A stretch of 20,839 nucleotides of DNA from Verrucomicrobia subdivision 6 bacterium BACL9 MAG-120507-bin52 (GTDB lineage: Bacteria; Verrucomicrobiota; Verrucomicrobiia; Methylacidiphilales; Verrucolacustridaceae), in assembly GCA_001438005.1 (NCBI GenBank), contig LIBO01000003.1, forward strand, positions 1 to 20,839. Direction: 5' to 3'. Under the pieces are notes generated by a model. The model made no database searches and had not been told where the DNA came from. It saw nothing but the letters and a program-made list of their open reading frames with translations. The translations under genes were made by a program, and so were the position numbers. Positions 13,832-20,839 of the stretch are shown here, one piece after another (the stretch's first letter is position 1; every line of letters begins with the position of its first letter).

Positions 13832-14728
13832 ATGATTCGACTTGAGCACTTAAGCAAAACCTTCAAAAAACGTGTTGCCTTGGAGGATTTGTCACTGGAA
13901 ATCCGCGCAGGCGAAATCTTCGGGCTCCTTGGCCACAACGGGGCGGGTAAAAGTACGACGCTCGGAATGTTGCTCGGGCAAATCTACCCGACGTCGGGGG
14001 AAGCTTTTATCCGAGGGGTTTCTGTGCAGCAAAACCGGCAGAAGGCGCTCGACAAAGTCGGAGCCATTTTTGAGGAGCCCGCCTTTCACGATTACCTGAG
14101 TGGTTGGGACAACCTGCGGATTTTGACGAGTTACTCCGCTCGCCTGCCGGATGAGGAATTGCGCGAGGCGGTACGCTTCACCGGCTTAGAAAAGCGCATT
14201 CACGACCCAGTTTGGGTCTATAGCCATGGCATGCGTCAGCGCCTGGCTTTAGCGCAAGCGTTGTTGCCTCGTCCGGACCTGATCCTTTTGGATGAGCCGG
14301 CCGAGGGCCTCGATCCCGAAGGTATTTACGAGATGCGCAAATTGATTGTGCGTCTGAATCGTGAGCGGGGGATGACGGTGGTGCTCTCCTCCCATCTGCT
14401 GGCCGAGGTGGAGCAACTTTGCGATCGCGTCGCGATATTGAATCAGGGGCGCCTGATCTTCGAGGGGCGCTGGAATGAGCTCACGGCTGACCCCTCTCCG
14501 GCCCACCGATTGGAAGTGGACGACTGGAAAAAAGCGGGGGTCATTTTGAAAAAACTGCGGGTAAGCCAGCCCACGTCAGACACGATTTCTCTGGCACCAG
14601 GGGGGGACATGGCCGACGTGGTCTCCGCTTTGGTCCAAGGGGGTGTGCGTATTCGGGCGATCGAACCTTTGCGCCGAAATTTGGAAGATATCTATTTGAA
14701 GGCCATTTCGACCGCCAAGCACGCATGA
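13832..14728 (+). CDS. ABC transporter ATP-binding protein
   Basis: A 298-residue cytoplasmic ATPase of an ABC-2 type transporter. Walker A is GHNGAGKS at 34-41, the signature region YSHGMRQRLALAQ at 130-142 (the variant form usual in ABC-2 exporters), Walker B ILLDEP at 151-156, and the switch His188 lies in SSHLL. The Q-loop position appears as IFEEPAFHDYLSG, also typical of this subfamily. The extra C-terminal part (about 225-298) resembles the domain after the ATPase in drug, lipid or antibiotic exporters. The gene starts eight bases after the pseudopilin stop and overlaps the permease by four bases (ATGA), so the pair is one transporter. Substrate is unknown. Confidence 0.92.
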   Translation: MIRLEHLSKTFKKRVALEDLSLEIRAGEIFGLLGHNGAGKSTTLGMLLGQIYPTSGEAFIRGVSVQQNRQKALDKVGAIFEEPAFHDYLSGWDNLRILTSYSARLPDEELREAVRFTGLEKRIHDPVWVYSHGMRQRLALAQALLPRPDLILLDEPAEGLDPEGIYEMRKLIVRLNRERGMTVVLSSHLLAEVEQLCDRVAILNQGRLIFEGRWNELTADPSPAHRLEVDDWKKAGVILKKLRVSQPTSDTISLAPGGDMADVVSALVQGGVRIRAIEPLRRNLEDIYLKAISTAKHA

Positions 14729-15570
14729 GCCTTTTCTTCCTGCAAATGCGTAATGAGTTGCATAAACTCTTTGCCCGCAAACGGACTTACTTGGGATTTG
14801 CCGCATTTGTTGCGGTGGAAATCCTACTGCTTTTGCTCTTGAACCTGCCCAAGCCGAAAGCGGGCTTCCGGAAGTTGATTGAGCAAAATGGCTACGGTTT
14901 CGACCAGTATTTCTCCGGCGCCACCTTGGGTCTGCTCATGCTGATGTGGACGACCTTTCTGCTGGGGGCGCTCTATCTTGCGCTGGTGGCGGGCGATGTG
15001 GTGGCGAAGGAAGTGGAAGACGGCACCTTGCGCATGATTCTTTGTCGGCCCATTTCTCGGCTGCGGGTAGGTTTTTTGAAGTATGCCGCCTGCGTGCTTT
15101 ATACTTTCGCCCTGACCTTTTTCATCGGCCTGACGGCTTTGGTCGCGGGATTGCTTTACTGCGGGTGGGGCGGTCTTTTTGCGATTGCCCCGCTGGAGCA
15201 ACTTCTGGCCATGCACGAGGCGTGGCCGGGTTTCTGGCGCTATCTCGGCGCTTTGCCTTTACTGGGCTTTGGACTGGTCAGTATCAGCAGTCTGGGGTTT
15301 CTTTTTTCCTGCTGCGAAATGAAGCCTGCGGCCGCCACGATTTTGACCCTATCGATATTTTTCTTCGACTCGATCTTTCGGAGTATTTCCTATTTTGAAA
15401 GTCTGCGTGGTTGGTTTATGACCAGCCACATGACAGTGTGGCTGCGGGTTTTTGAATATCACATTCCCTGGTGGAGGATTGCCGAGGACGTCACTTGGCT
15501 GGGGGCACTCAACGTCACCTTTGCTCTGGTCGGTTTGGCCATCTTGCAAAAGCGGGACTTTAAGGCTTAA
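14725..15570 (+). CDS. ABC-2 type transporter permease
   Basis: A 281-residue membrane protein forming the channel for the preceding ATPase. Hydrophobic segments lie at about 21-40 (FAAFVAVEILLLLLLNL), 68-92 (LGLLMLMWTTFLLGALYLALVAG), 115-145 (YAACVLYTFALTFFIGLTALVAGLLYCG), 170-192, 200-215 and 258-274. VVAKEVEDGTLRMILCRPISR after the second segment is the hallmark ABC-2 loop, with the E-DGTL-LL-PISR pattern of coupling helices. Start overlap of four bases with the ATPase gene suggests coupled translation. It is the last gene of the plus-strand unit; the convergent EVE-domain gene ends 41 bases later and no terminator hairpin is evident between them. Confidence 0.9.
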   Translation: MSLFFLQMRNELHKLFARKRTYLGFAAFVAVEILLLLLLNLPKPKAGFRKLIEQNGYGFDQYFSGATLGLLMLMWTTFLLGALYLALVAGDVVAKEVEDGTLRMILCRPISRLRVGFLKYAACVLYTFALTFFIGLTALVAGLLYCGWGGLFAIAPLEQLLAMHEAWPGFWRYLGALPLLGFGLVSISSLGFLFSCCEMKPAAATILTLSIFFFDSIFRSISYFESLRGWFMTSHMTVWLRVFEYHIPWWRIAEDVTWLGALNVTFALVGLAILQKRDFKA

Positions 15571-15611
15571 GGAGGTACCCCGAGCGGTCTTGAAAGAAAT
15601 GTAGTTTGGTT

Positions 15612-16019
15612 TTAGGCACCCAATCGAACAATGGCGGAAAAAAGTTTTGCGGGGATAGGCATCACGGAGAGGCGGGATTGGCGGAGGAGGAGAAGATCGG
15701 AGAACTTTTTGTCGGCTTTGAGCTGATCGAGAGTGATCGGATGAGCAAAGGCACGCACCGCCTTGAGTTTCACCGAGCTCCAATCTTCGCCTTTGGGTGA
15801 GGTGGGGTCGGGGAAAGCGGTTGCCAGCACTTGGGCGAGGCCGACGACGGCTTTTTCATCCACACTGTGGTAGTAGAGGACGGAATCCCCGACTTTCATG
15901 GCGCGAAGAAAATTGCGGGCTTGGTAGTTGCGAACTCCATCCCAAATCGTCGTCTTCTCCTTCCAAAAAAGGGAGAAGGGGTATTTCGAGGGCTCCTGTT
16001 TCACCAACCATGAGGTCAT
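15612..16019 (-). CDS. EVE domain-containing protein
   Basis: A single-domain protein of 135 residues in the EVE/PUA-like family, which binds modified nucleotides in nucleic acids. The start WLVKQEPSKYPF, the core TTIWDGVRNYQARNFLRAMKVGDSVLYYHS (shortened here), the following GLAQV strand and the C-terminal LLLLRQSRLSVMPI all match the short stand-alone bacterial members. Their physiological role is not settled. I used ATG 16019 because the conserved motif starts three residues later; ATG 16031 in the same frame adds four residues and neither has a clear ribosome site. It is convergent with the ABC permease and divergent from lysA (86 bases between starts), so the promoters of both lie at about 16020-16105. 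Confidence 0.9.
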   Translation of the reverse strand: MTSWLVKQEPSKYPFSLFWKEKTTIWDGVRNYQARNFLRAMKVGDSVLYYHSVDEKAVVGLAQVLATAFPDPTSPKGEDWSSVKLKAVRAFAHPITLDQLKADKKFSDLLLLRQSRLSVMPIPAKLFSAIVRLGA

Positions 16020-16105
16020 GGCAATGATCATGGGAGCAAAAATGAGTCTGCCAAGTCGGGTTGTTTCAGACTCCCCCTTTGTCGAGTTTGGGCTAGATTT
16101 ACCAG

Positions 16106-17395
16106 ATGCATCGTTTCCAAAGAAAAGGAGGCCGGCTTTATGCCGAAGGGGTCGCCCTCGATCGATTAGCTGATCGTTTGGGCACCCCTCTATACGTTTA
16201 TTCCTCCGGCACGATCGTGGATCACTATCGCCGATTGCGGGGTGTGTTGCGGGCGGTGGACCCCTTGGTCTGCTACTCGGTCAAGGCGAACAGTAATTTG
16301 GCTATTTTGTCTATCTTGGCGAGGTTAGGCAGTGGCTTTGATGTGGTCAGTGGGGGTGAGTTGGAACGTGTGCGCAAGGTGGGGGGCAAGATGGAGCGAT
16401 GCGTTTTTGCGGGCGTAGGGAAGACCCAAGACGAAATTGAACTTGGCTTACGCTTTGGGGTGAAGGCTTTTCATGTCGAAAGCGAGGAGGAGCTGGATCA
16501 GATCGCTTCGGTCGCGGGTCGCAAAAAGGGGCGACGTGCCCCCATCGCTTTGCGGGTGAATCCGGACGTGCAAGCGGGGGGTCATGCCAAAATCACCACC
16601 GGGACGTACGCCAACAAGTTTGGCATTCCCTTTGAGCAAATCGCGGCGGTTTATCGACGGGCGGACGCCAATCCGCGACTGCATTTGCGAGGAATCCAAA
16701 TGCATATCGGTTCCCAGATCACCCAAGCGGCTCCTTTTCGGGCAGCGGTGCGAAAGATGATCCCACTGGTGGAGCGTCTGCGGGGCCGTCACGGGTTGGA
16801 GTATTTTGATGTCGGTGGGGGCGTTGGAATCGTTTACGAGGATGCTTTGGCCAGTGGCCGAGATGGATGGTGGAAGAGTCTCCGGGCGGCGAAGGCGATG
16901 ACGCTGAGCGAGTACGCCACCTCCTTGGTGCCCATGTTGCGTGACCTGAAGATGCAGATTCTGTTGGAGCCAGGTCGCTTTCTGGTGGGCAACGCCGGGG
17001 TTCTAGTGACCGAGGTGTTGTATCGAAAGGAAACAGGGCGGAAGCACTTCACCATCGTGGATGCGGGAATGAACGACCTGGTCAGGCCTGCCCTCTATGA
17101 GGCGTATCATCAGATCGAACCGGTTGGAAAACCTCGTCCTGGGGCTATCTCAACCGACGTGGTGGGTCCGGTCTGTGAGTCGGGAGATGTGTTTTGTCAC
17201 GATCGATCGTTAGCCCCCCTCGAAAAGGGGGACCGAGTGGCTATCCTCAGTGCAGGGGCCTACGGATTTTCGATGAGCTCCAACTACAATACGCGTCCTC
17301 GGCCAGCTGAGGTATTGGTGACTGGGACGAGGGCCAAGGTGGTTCGACCGCGCGAAAAGGTGGCGGCTTTGTGGCATGGAGAAAAGAGGTCGTGA
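16106..17395 (+). CDS. lysA: Diaminopimelate decarboxylase
   Basis: This PLP enzyme decarboxylates meso-diaminopimelate to L-lysine, the last lysine step. The 429-residue protein has the PLP lysine Lys60 in CYSVKANSN, then GSGFDVVSGGEL, HIGSQI (200-205), the phosphate loop FDVGGGVGI (234-242), EPGRFLVGNAG (288-298) and the active-site CESGD (357-361), which come from the partner subunit in the dimer. Length and all key residues fit the family. ATG 16106 has only a weak ribosome site but gives the usual short leader before GTPLYVY. It heads a six-gene plus-strand run, and its TGA overlaps the probable dapF GTG. Confidence 0.95.
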   Translation: MHRFQRKGGRLYAEGVALDRLADRLGTPLYVYSSGTIVDHYRRLRGVLRAVDPLVCYSVKANSNLAILSILARLGSGFDVVSGGELERVRKVGGKMERCVFAGVGKTQDEIELGLRFGVKAFHVESEEELDQIASVAGRKKGRRAPIALRVNPDVQAGGHAKITTGTYANKFGIPFEQIAAVYRRADANPRLHLRGIQMHIGSQITQAAPFRAAVRKMIPLVERLRGRHGLEYFDVGGGVGIVYEDALASGRDGWWKSLRAAKAMTLSEYATSLVPMLRDLKMQILLEPGRFLVGNAGVLVTEVLYRKETGRKHFTIVDAGMNDLVRPALYEAYHQIEPVGKPRPGAISTDVVGPVCESGDVFCHDRSLAPLEKGDRVAILSAGAYGFSMSSNYNTRPRPAEVLVTGTRAKVVRPREKVAALWHGEKRS

Positions 17396-18210
17396 GTCGC
17401 TCCATCCGTTTTTGGAAGTTGGAGGGTGCGGGAAATGATTTTATTGGGCTCGATGGACGCAAGGGTGGCCTTGGTCTCAACCGAGGAAAGATTGCCCGCC
17501 TGTGCGATCGTCGGCGGGGGGTGGGGGCGGACGGTGTGTTGGTGGTGGAAAAGCCGAGGGGTCGGGCCGCAGATTTTCGGATGCGCTACTATAATGCCGA
17601 CGGCGGTGAGGCTGAGATGTGTGGAAACGGGGCCCGATGCTTTGCTTTGCTGGCGCGCGCCGCGACGGCTCGTGCTGGCAAGAGCCTACGGGTGCAAACA
17701 CGCGCGGGTTTGGTTGTGCTCCAGATTTTTGGAAAAGATGTTCGCGTTTCGATGACGGAGCCCGGCTTGCCGAGATTGAAGCGAACCATAGTCGCAGCGG
17801 GTCGAAAGGTAACGCTGGACTGCATCAACACTGGGGTGCCCCATGCGGTAGAGTTTGTCCGGTCTTTGGCGTCGGTTGATGTTGCCCGAGTTGGGCGTGC
17901 GATTCGTGTTCACTCGGCTTTTGCGCCGGCAGGAACAAATGTGAATTTTGTACAAATTGGCCAGGGTGGGCGCATCGAGGTCAGAACGTATGAAAGGGGG
18001 GTGGAGGGGGAGACCTTGGCTTGTGGGACAGGAGTGGTGGCATCCTCGATTCTTTCGAGTTTGCGTCGGGGAATCAGACCTCCGATTCGTGTGAAGACAA
18101 AGGGAGGAGATTTACTGAAGGTGGATTTTGAGTTCGAGGCGGGACGCGCCAAAAAAGTTACCCTGCAAGGGCCGGCTCGAATCGTGTATACGGGAGTGCT
18201 GTATGTTTAA
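17392..18210 (+). CDS. dapF: Diaminopimelate epimerase
   Basis: Converts LL-diaminopimelate to the meso form, used for lysine and for peptidoglycan. The 272-residue protein shows FWKLEGAGNDFIGLD at the N-terminus and the two catalytic cysteines, Cys77 in NADGGEAEMCGNGARC and Cys211 in GETLACGTG. NTGVPH lies between them, followed by AGTNVNFV. Both half-domains look intact. GTG 17392 is preferred because it starts two residues before the conserved strand and overlaps the lysA stop as GTGA; AGAGG is only two bases upstream. GTG 17371 in the same frame has AAAGGTGG about seven bases upstream and would add seven residues. Six-base-scale spacing to neighbours implies one message with lysA and dapA. 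Confidence 0.95.
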   Translation: MSRSIRFWKLEGAGNDFIGLDGRKGGLGLNRGKIARLCDRRRGVGADGVLVVEKPRGRAADFRMRYYNADGGEAEMCGNGARCFALLARAATARAGKSLRVQTRAGLVVLQIFGKDVRVSMTEPGLPRLKRTIVAAGRKVTLDCINTGVPHAVEFVRSLASVDVARVGRAIRVHSAFAPAGTNVNFVQIGQGGRIEVRTYERGVEGETLACGTGVVASSILSSLRRGIRPPIRVKTKGGDLLKVDFEFEAGRAKKVTLQGPARIVYTGVLYV

Positions 18211-19078
18211 TGGAACTTACACCGCTTTGGTAACCCCCTTTCGCAATGGGCAGGTGGACGTAAAGGCATTTGAGGCGCTGATCGATCGGCAAGCGGCGGC
18301 GGGGATCGAGGGAATTATTCCAGTCGGGACAACGGGGGAGTCTCCCACCTTAAATATGCAGGAGCATGTTCGGGTCATCGAGTTGGCCGTTCAATTTGCC
18401 AAAAAGCGAATGAAGGTAGTGGCGGGCACGGGATCGAACAGCACCGCGGAGGCGATTGAGCTATCGACGGGCGGCCAGAGAGCTCGGGCGGATGCTCTTC
18501 TTCTGGTGGCGCCTTACTACAACAAACCGAGTCCGGAGGGGATGTTTCAACACTTTCGGGCGGTGGCGAAGGAGGTGGACCTGCCGATCATGTTGTACAG
18601 TGTTCCCGGGCGTTGTGCGGTGGAGATCACCGTGGAGACGATTGGAAGATTGGCGGAGGCTTGTCCAACGATTGTCTCGATTAAGGAGTCGGGGGGGAAG
18701 CCGGAACGGGTGGATGAAATTCGAAAGGTGGTTCCCTCGAGTTTTGAAATTATGAGCGGGGATGACAGTATGACAGTCCAATTCATGAAACGTGGGGCAG
18801 TGGGAGTGGTCAGTGTGGCCTCGAATCTGATCCCGGCCGAGGTGAAGTCTTTGGTTCAGGCGGCGCAGAACCAAGATTGGAAAAAAGCGGAGGAGCTTCA
18901 CCAAAAGTATGCCGGAATCTTTCGGGATCTATTTATTGAAAGCAATCCAGCGCCGGTCAAGGCGGCGATGGCGGCCAAGGGTTGGCTGGCGGAGGAGTTA
19001 CGCTTGCCGTTGGTGCCGATCACGGAGGGGAGTCGGCAGAAGCTTTTCGCTACTTTAAAAGAGGCGGGATTGTCGTAG
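18203..19078 (+). CDS. dapA: 4-hydroxy-tetrahydrodipicolinate synthase
   Basis: Condenses pyruvate with aspartate semialdehyde in the first committed step to diaminopimelate. The 291-residue TIM barrel has Thr44-Thr45 in GTTGESPTL, Tyr106/107 in APYYNKPS, catalytic Tyr132 in LYSVPGR, Arg137 and the Schiff-base Lys161 in IVSIKES. ATG 18203 has GGGAG about seven bases upstream and gives the standard N-terminus FNGTYTALVTPF. It overlaps the last eight bases of dapF. The open frame extends further upstream to 18128, but that part lies in dapF and is not family-like. Lysine feedback cannot be judged from sequence. Confidence 0.96.
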   Translation: MFNGTYTALVTPFRNGQVDVKAFEALIDRQAAAGIEGIIPVGTTGESPTLNMQEHVRVIELAVQFAKKRMKVVAGTGSNSTAEAIELSTGGQRARADALLLVAPYYNKPSPEGMFQHFRAVAKEVDLPIMLYSVPGRCAVEITVETIGRLAEACPTIVSIKESGGKPERVDEIRKVVPSSFEIMSGDDSMTVQFMKRGAVGVVSVASNLIPAEVKSLVQAAQNQDWKKAEELHQKYAGIFRDLFIESNPAPVKAAMAAKGWLAEELRLPLVPITEGSRQKLFATLKEAGLS

Positions 19079-19090
19079 GGTAAGGAAGTT

Positions 19091-19828
19091 ATGGCGACCC
19101 AATTCATTATGGTTGGAGCGAAGGGCAGGATGGGCCAAGCCATTTTGGCCTTAGCCCAGAAAGACAAGGACTTTCAAGTCGTGGGCAAGGTGGATAAGGG
19201 TGAAGATTTGGGTGGGTTGCTTGGTCAAGCGAACGTGGTGATCGATTTTAGTCATCGATCGGCGACGGAGAGTGTTCTGGAGAAGGTGTGTGAGGCCAAG
19301 GTGGCCTATGTGTGTGGAACTACCGGTCAGACCGAAGCGGATCTGAAACTCATGCAGGCTGCTTCCAAAAAAGTGCCCTTGATTCACTCGCCAAATTTTT
19401 CGGTTGGGGTGAATCTGCTTTTTTATCTGACGGAGCAAGCAGCGAAGGCTTTGCCGGAGGGGTACGATCCTGAGGTCATCGAGATCCATCACCGCTTAAA
19501 GAAGGATGCCCCCAGTGGGACCGCCAAGCGCCTCCTCGAAATTATTGCACAGGCCCGGGGAGCGAAGCTGGATCAGGTGACGAGGCATGGTCGCTCGGGT
19601 GAGCCGGGAGAACGCTCGGCCAGTGAGATCGGGGTTCATGCGGTCCGTGGCGGAGATGTGGTGGGGGATCACACGGTTTTGTTGGCCGGAGAGGGGGAGA
19701 GAATTGAACTGGTGCATCGGGCGAGTTCGCGGGACGTATTTGCCCTGGGGGCGTTGCGAGCGGCGAAGTGGTTGGTCGGCAAGCCGGCTCGTGCCTATCA
19801 AATGGTGGATGTGCTTGGGTTGAGCTGA
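19091..19828 (+). CDS. dapB: 4-hydroxy-tetrahydrodipicolinate reductase
   Basis: Reduces the DapA product with NAD(P)H. The 245-residue protein has the dinucleotide-binding GAKGRMG (9-15), CGTTGQ (75-80) and the substrate/catalytic stretch EIHHRLKKDAPSGTAKRL (131-148), with the His pair and Lys. GVHAVRGGDVVGDHTVLLAGEGERIELVHR lies near the C-terminus in two conserved pieces. ATG 19091 follows AAGGAAG at six to seven bases. The gap after dapA is 12 bases, and the stop overlaps the folK start as TGATG. Length is normal. Confidence 0.96.
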   Translation: MATQFIMVGAKGRMGQAILALAQKDKDFQVVGKVDKGEDLGGLLGQANVVIDFSHRSATESVLEKVCEAKVAYVCGTTGQTEADLKLMQAASKKVPLIHSPNFSVGVNLLFYLTEQAAKALPEGYDPEVIEIHHRLKKDAPSGTAKRLLEIIAQARGAKLDQVTRHGRSGEPGERSASEIGVHAVRGGDVVGDHTVLLAGEGERIELVHRASSRDVFALGALRAAKWLVGKPARAYQMVDVLGLS

Positions 19829-20316
19829 TGCAGATTGGGATAGGGCTCGGTTCGAATGTTGGGGATCGGGCGCGGGAGTTGGCTTTAGCCAGGGGTTGGA
19901 TACGGGGTTTGGATGCGGGGGCACACTTTTCATCCGAATATGAGACCGCACCCGTCGATTGTCCTGCTGGATCCCCTCCCTTTCGAAATCAAGTGGGGGA
20001 GATTCACTGGTCGGGGAGTTTGGAAGCCTTGCTTCAGTGGATGCAGGAGTACGAGCGGTCGAGAGGAAGAAGAAGTGTTCGGCGCAAGAATGAACCGCGG
20101 ACGCTGGATCTGGATATCCTCTATGCGGGGCGGAATTGGGTGCAAAGCCCTCGATTGGATTTGCCGCATCCGCGAATGGGGGAGAGACGATTCGTCATGG
20201 AGCCTTTAGCGGAACTTTGTCCTGGGCGAAGAATTGCGGGCCTTCCGGGAACGGTTTTGGAAACCGCGAACTGGTTGCGCGGACGTGGGGGGCCTTTATG
20301 TCGGCGGATCGAGTAA
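19828..20316 (+). CDS. folK: 2-amino-4-hydroxy-6-hydroxymethyldihydropteridine pyrophosphokinase
   Basis: HPPK transfers pyrophosphate from ATP to 6-hydroxymethyl-dihydropterin in folate synthesis. The 162-residue single-domain protein begins IGLGSNVGDR, then has the pterin loop SSEYETAPVDCPAGSPPFRNQV, the catalytic RTLDLDILY (91-99, with the two magnesium-binding Asp) and LPHPRMGERRFVMEPLAEL (112-130). ATG 19828 overlaps the dapB stop as TGATG; an upstream frame extension to 19768 lies in dapB and has no family likeness. It overlaps panB by 19 bases. Its place between lysine and pantothenate genes is an example of cofactor genes packed into one message. Confidence 0.95.
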   Translation: MQIGIGLGSNVGDRARELALARGWIRGLDAGAHFSSEYETAPVDCPAGSPPFRNQVGEIHWSGSLEALLQWMQEYERSRGRRSVRRKNEPRTLDLDILYAGRNWVQSPRLDLPHPRMGERRFVMEPLAELCPGRRIAGLPGTVLETANWLRGRGGPLCRRIE

Positions 20317-20839
20317 CGCCCGACCATCTACGGAATTGGCCGAAGGGAAAATCTCTTTTAGCGCTGACCGCTTACGATTACCCGCTGGCCCGAGTTTTAG
20401 ATGAAGCGGGGGTGGATCTGATTCATGTGGGGGACAGTTTAGGCATGGTCGTGTTAGGGATGGCCGACACCACTGGGGTAACGATGGCGGATATGGTGCG
20501 GGCGACACAGGCGGTGGCACGGGGAAGAAAGCGGGCCATGATTTCGGCCGATTTACCGATTGGCACTTATGAGACGGCGGCGGCTTGCGTCGAAAATTCG
20601 AGACTTCTTTGTGAGGCGGGGGCGGATGCGGTGAAACCGGAGGGAGGAAAGGAGAGCCAACCCCAATGGGAAGCGCTGCAGCAAGCGAAGATTCCGTGGA
20701 TTGGGCACTTGGGAATGTTGCCCCAGAAGGTGAGGGAAGAGGGTGGGTATAAGCGAAAGGGCAAGACGGCAGAGGAGGTTCAGCGGATCAAGGAGGACGC
20801 CTTGGCGATGGAGAGGGCGGGAGCTTGTGCGATTGTTTT
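20298..20839 (+). CDS. panB: 3-methyl-2-oxobutanoate hydroxymethyltransferase, 3' end outside the window
   Basis: PanB adds a hydroxymethyl group from methylene-tetrahydrofolate to ketoisovalerate, the first step to pantothenate and coenzyme A. The visible 180 residues include LTAYDYPLARVLDEAGVD (23-40), HVGDSLGMVVLG (43-54) with metal-binding Asp46, ISADLPIGTY (82-91) with Asp85, VKPEGG (112-117) and GHLGMLPQKVREEGGYKRKGK (136-156, slightly over the usual motif). The usual motif is VKLEGG, so Pro114 is an unusual residue. ATG 20298 follows a G-rich run about five bases upstream and overlaps the folK end. Its folate-derived cosubstrate gives a functional link to folK. The frame is open to the window end. 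Confidence 0.94.
   Translation, partial: MSADRVTPDHLRNWPKGKSLLALTAYDYPLARVLDEAGVDLIHVGDSLGMVVLGMADTTGVTMADMVRATQAVARGRKRAMISADLPIGTYETAAACVENSRLLCEAGADAVKPEGGKESQPQWEALQQAKIPWIGHLGMLPQKVREEGGYKRKGKTAEEVQRIKEDALAMERAGACAIV

Noticed and set aside
15571..15611. Terminator between the converging permease and EVE genes
   Set aside because: No inverted repeat with a T-run is visible in these 41 bases.
1..20839. CRISPR array, insertion sequence, rRNA or complete functional tRNA
   Set aside because: I found no regularly spaced repeats, no transposase or integrase-like reading frame, and no full cloverleaf; only tRNA-like fragments at the island borders.

Overview
The window looks like chromosomal DNA of a Gram-negative bacterium. 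Signs are two lipobox lipoproteins, a TolC-type outer membrane channel, an RND pump, and a lysine pathway that makes meso-diaminopimelate. A stand-alone pseudopilin with an FTLVEMLVVIGVIG-type N-terminus and a membrane-anchored sulfotransferase are common in the Verrucomicrobiota and other PVC bacteria. I lean towards Verrucomicrobiota, but this is an inference from gene style, not from a marker gene.

Bases 1-4392 hold compact housekeeping genes in alternating directions: the 3' part of glutamine-dependent NAD+ synthetase (nadE), a convergent sulfotransferase, a DedA membrane protein, a convergent lipoate ligase/octanoyltransferase-like protein and a small SH3-type lipoprotein. Bases 4437-6456 are a TPP riboswitch followed by thiC, with a readable two-state expression platform that can hide the thiC Shine-Dalgarno sequence.

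Bases about 6500-12670 look like an inserted block. It is less GC-rich than its flanks: two hand-counted 60-base samples gave about 45-50 percent, against about 55-63 percent in two flank samples. At both ends lies the same 16-base sequence, which reads as a tRNA T-arm, inside degenerate tRNA-like remnants (Leu-like on the left, Cys-like on the right). The block carries one minus-strand operon: a small His/Cys-rich exported protein, a CzcC-like outer membrane channel, an unusually short CzcB-like lipoprotein adaptor and a CzcA-type heavy-metal RND pump. Perfect inverted repeats are clustered in its leader and first intergenic gap. No integrase or regulator gene is visible.

Bases 12751-15570 form a plus-strand unit of a membrane-anchored unknown protein, a pseudopilin without an ATG/GTG/TTG start ahead of its signal sequence, and an ABC ATPase with its permease. 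A minus-strand EVE-domain gene follows. Bases 16106-20839 are a dense plus-strand biosynthetic run, lysA-dapF-dapA-dapB-folK-panB, with start/stop overlaps at nearly every junction. It links lysine/peptidoglycan precursor synthesis to folate and pantothenate synthesis. panB runs off the window.
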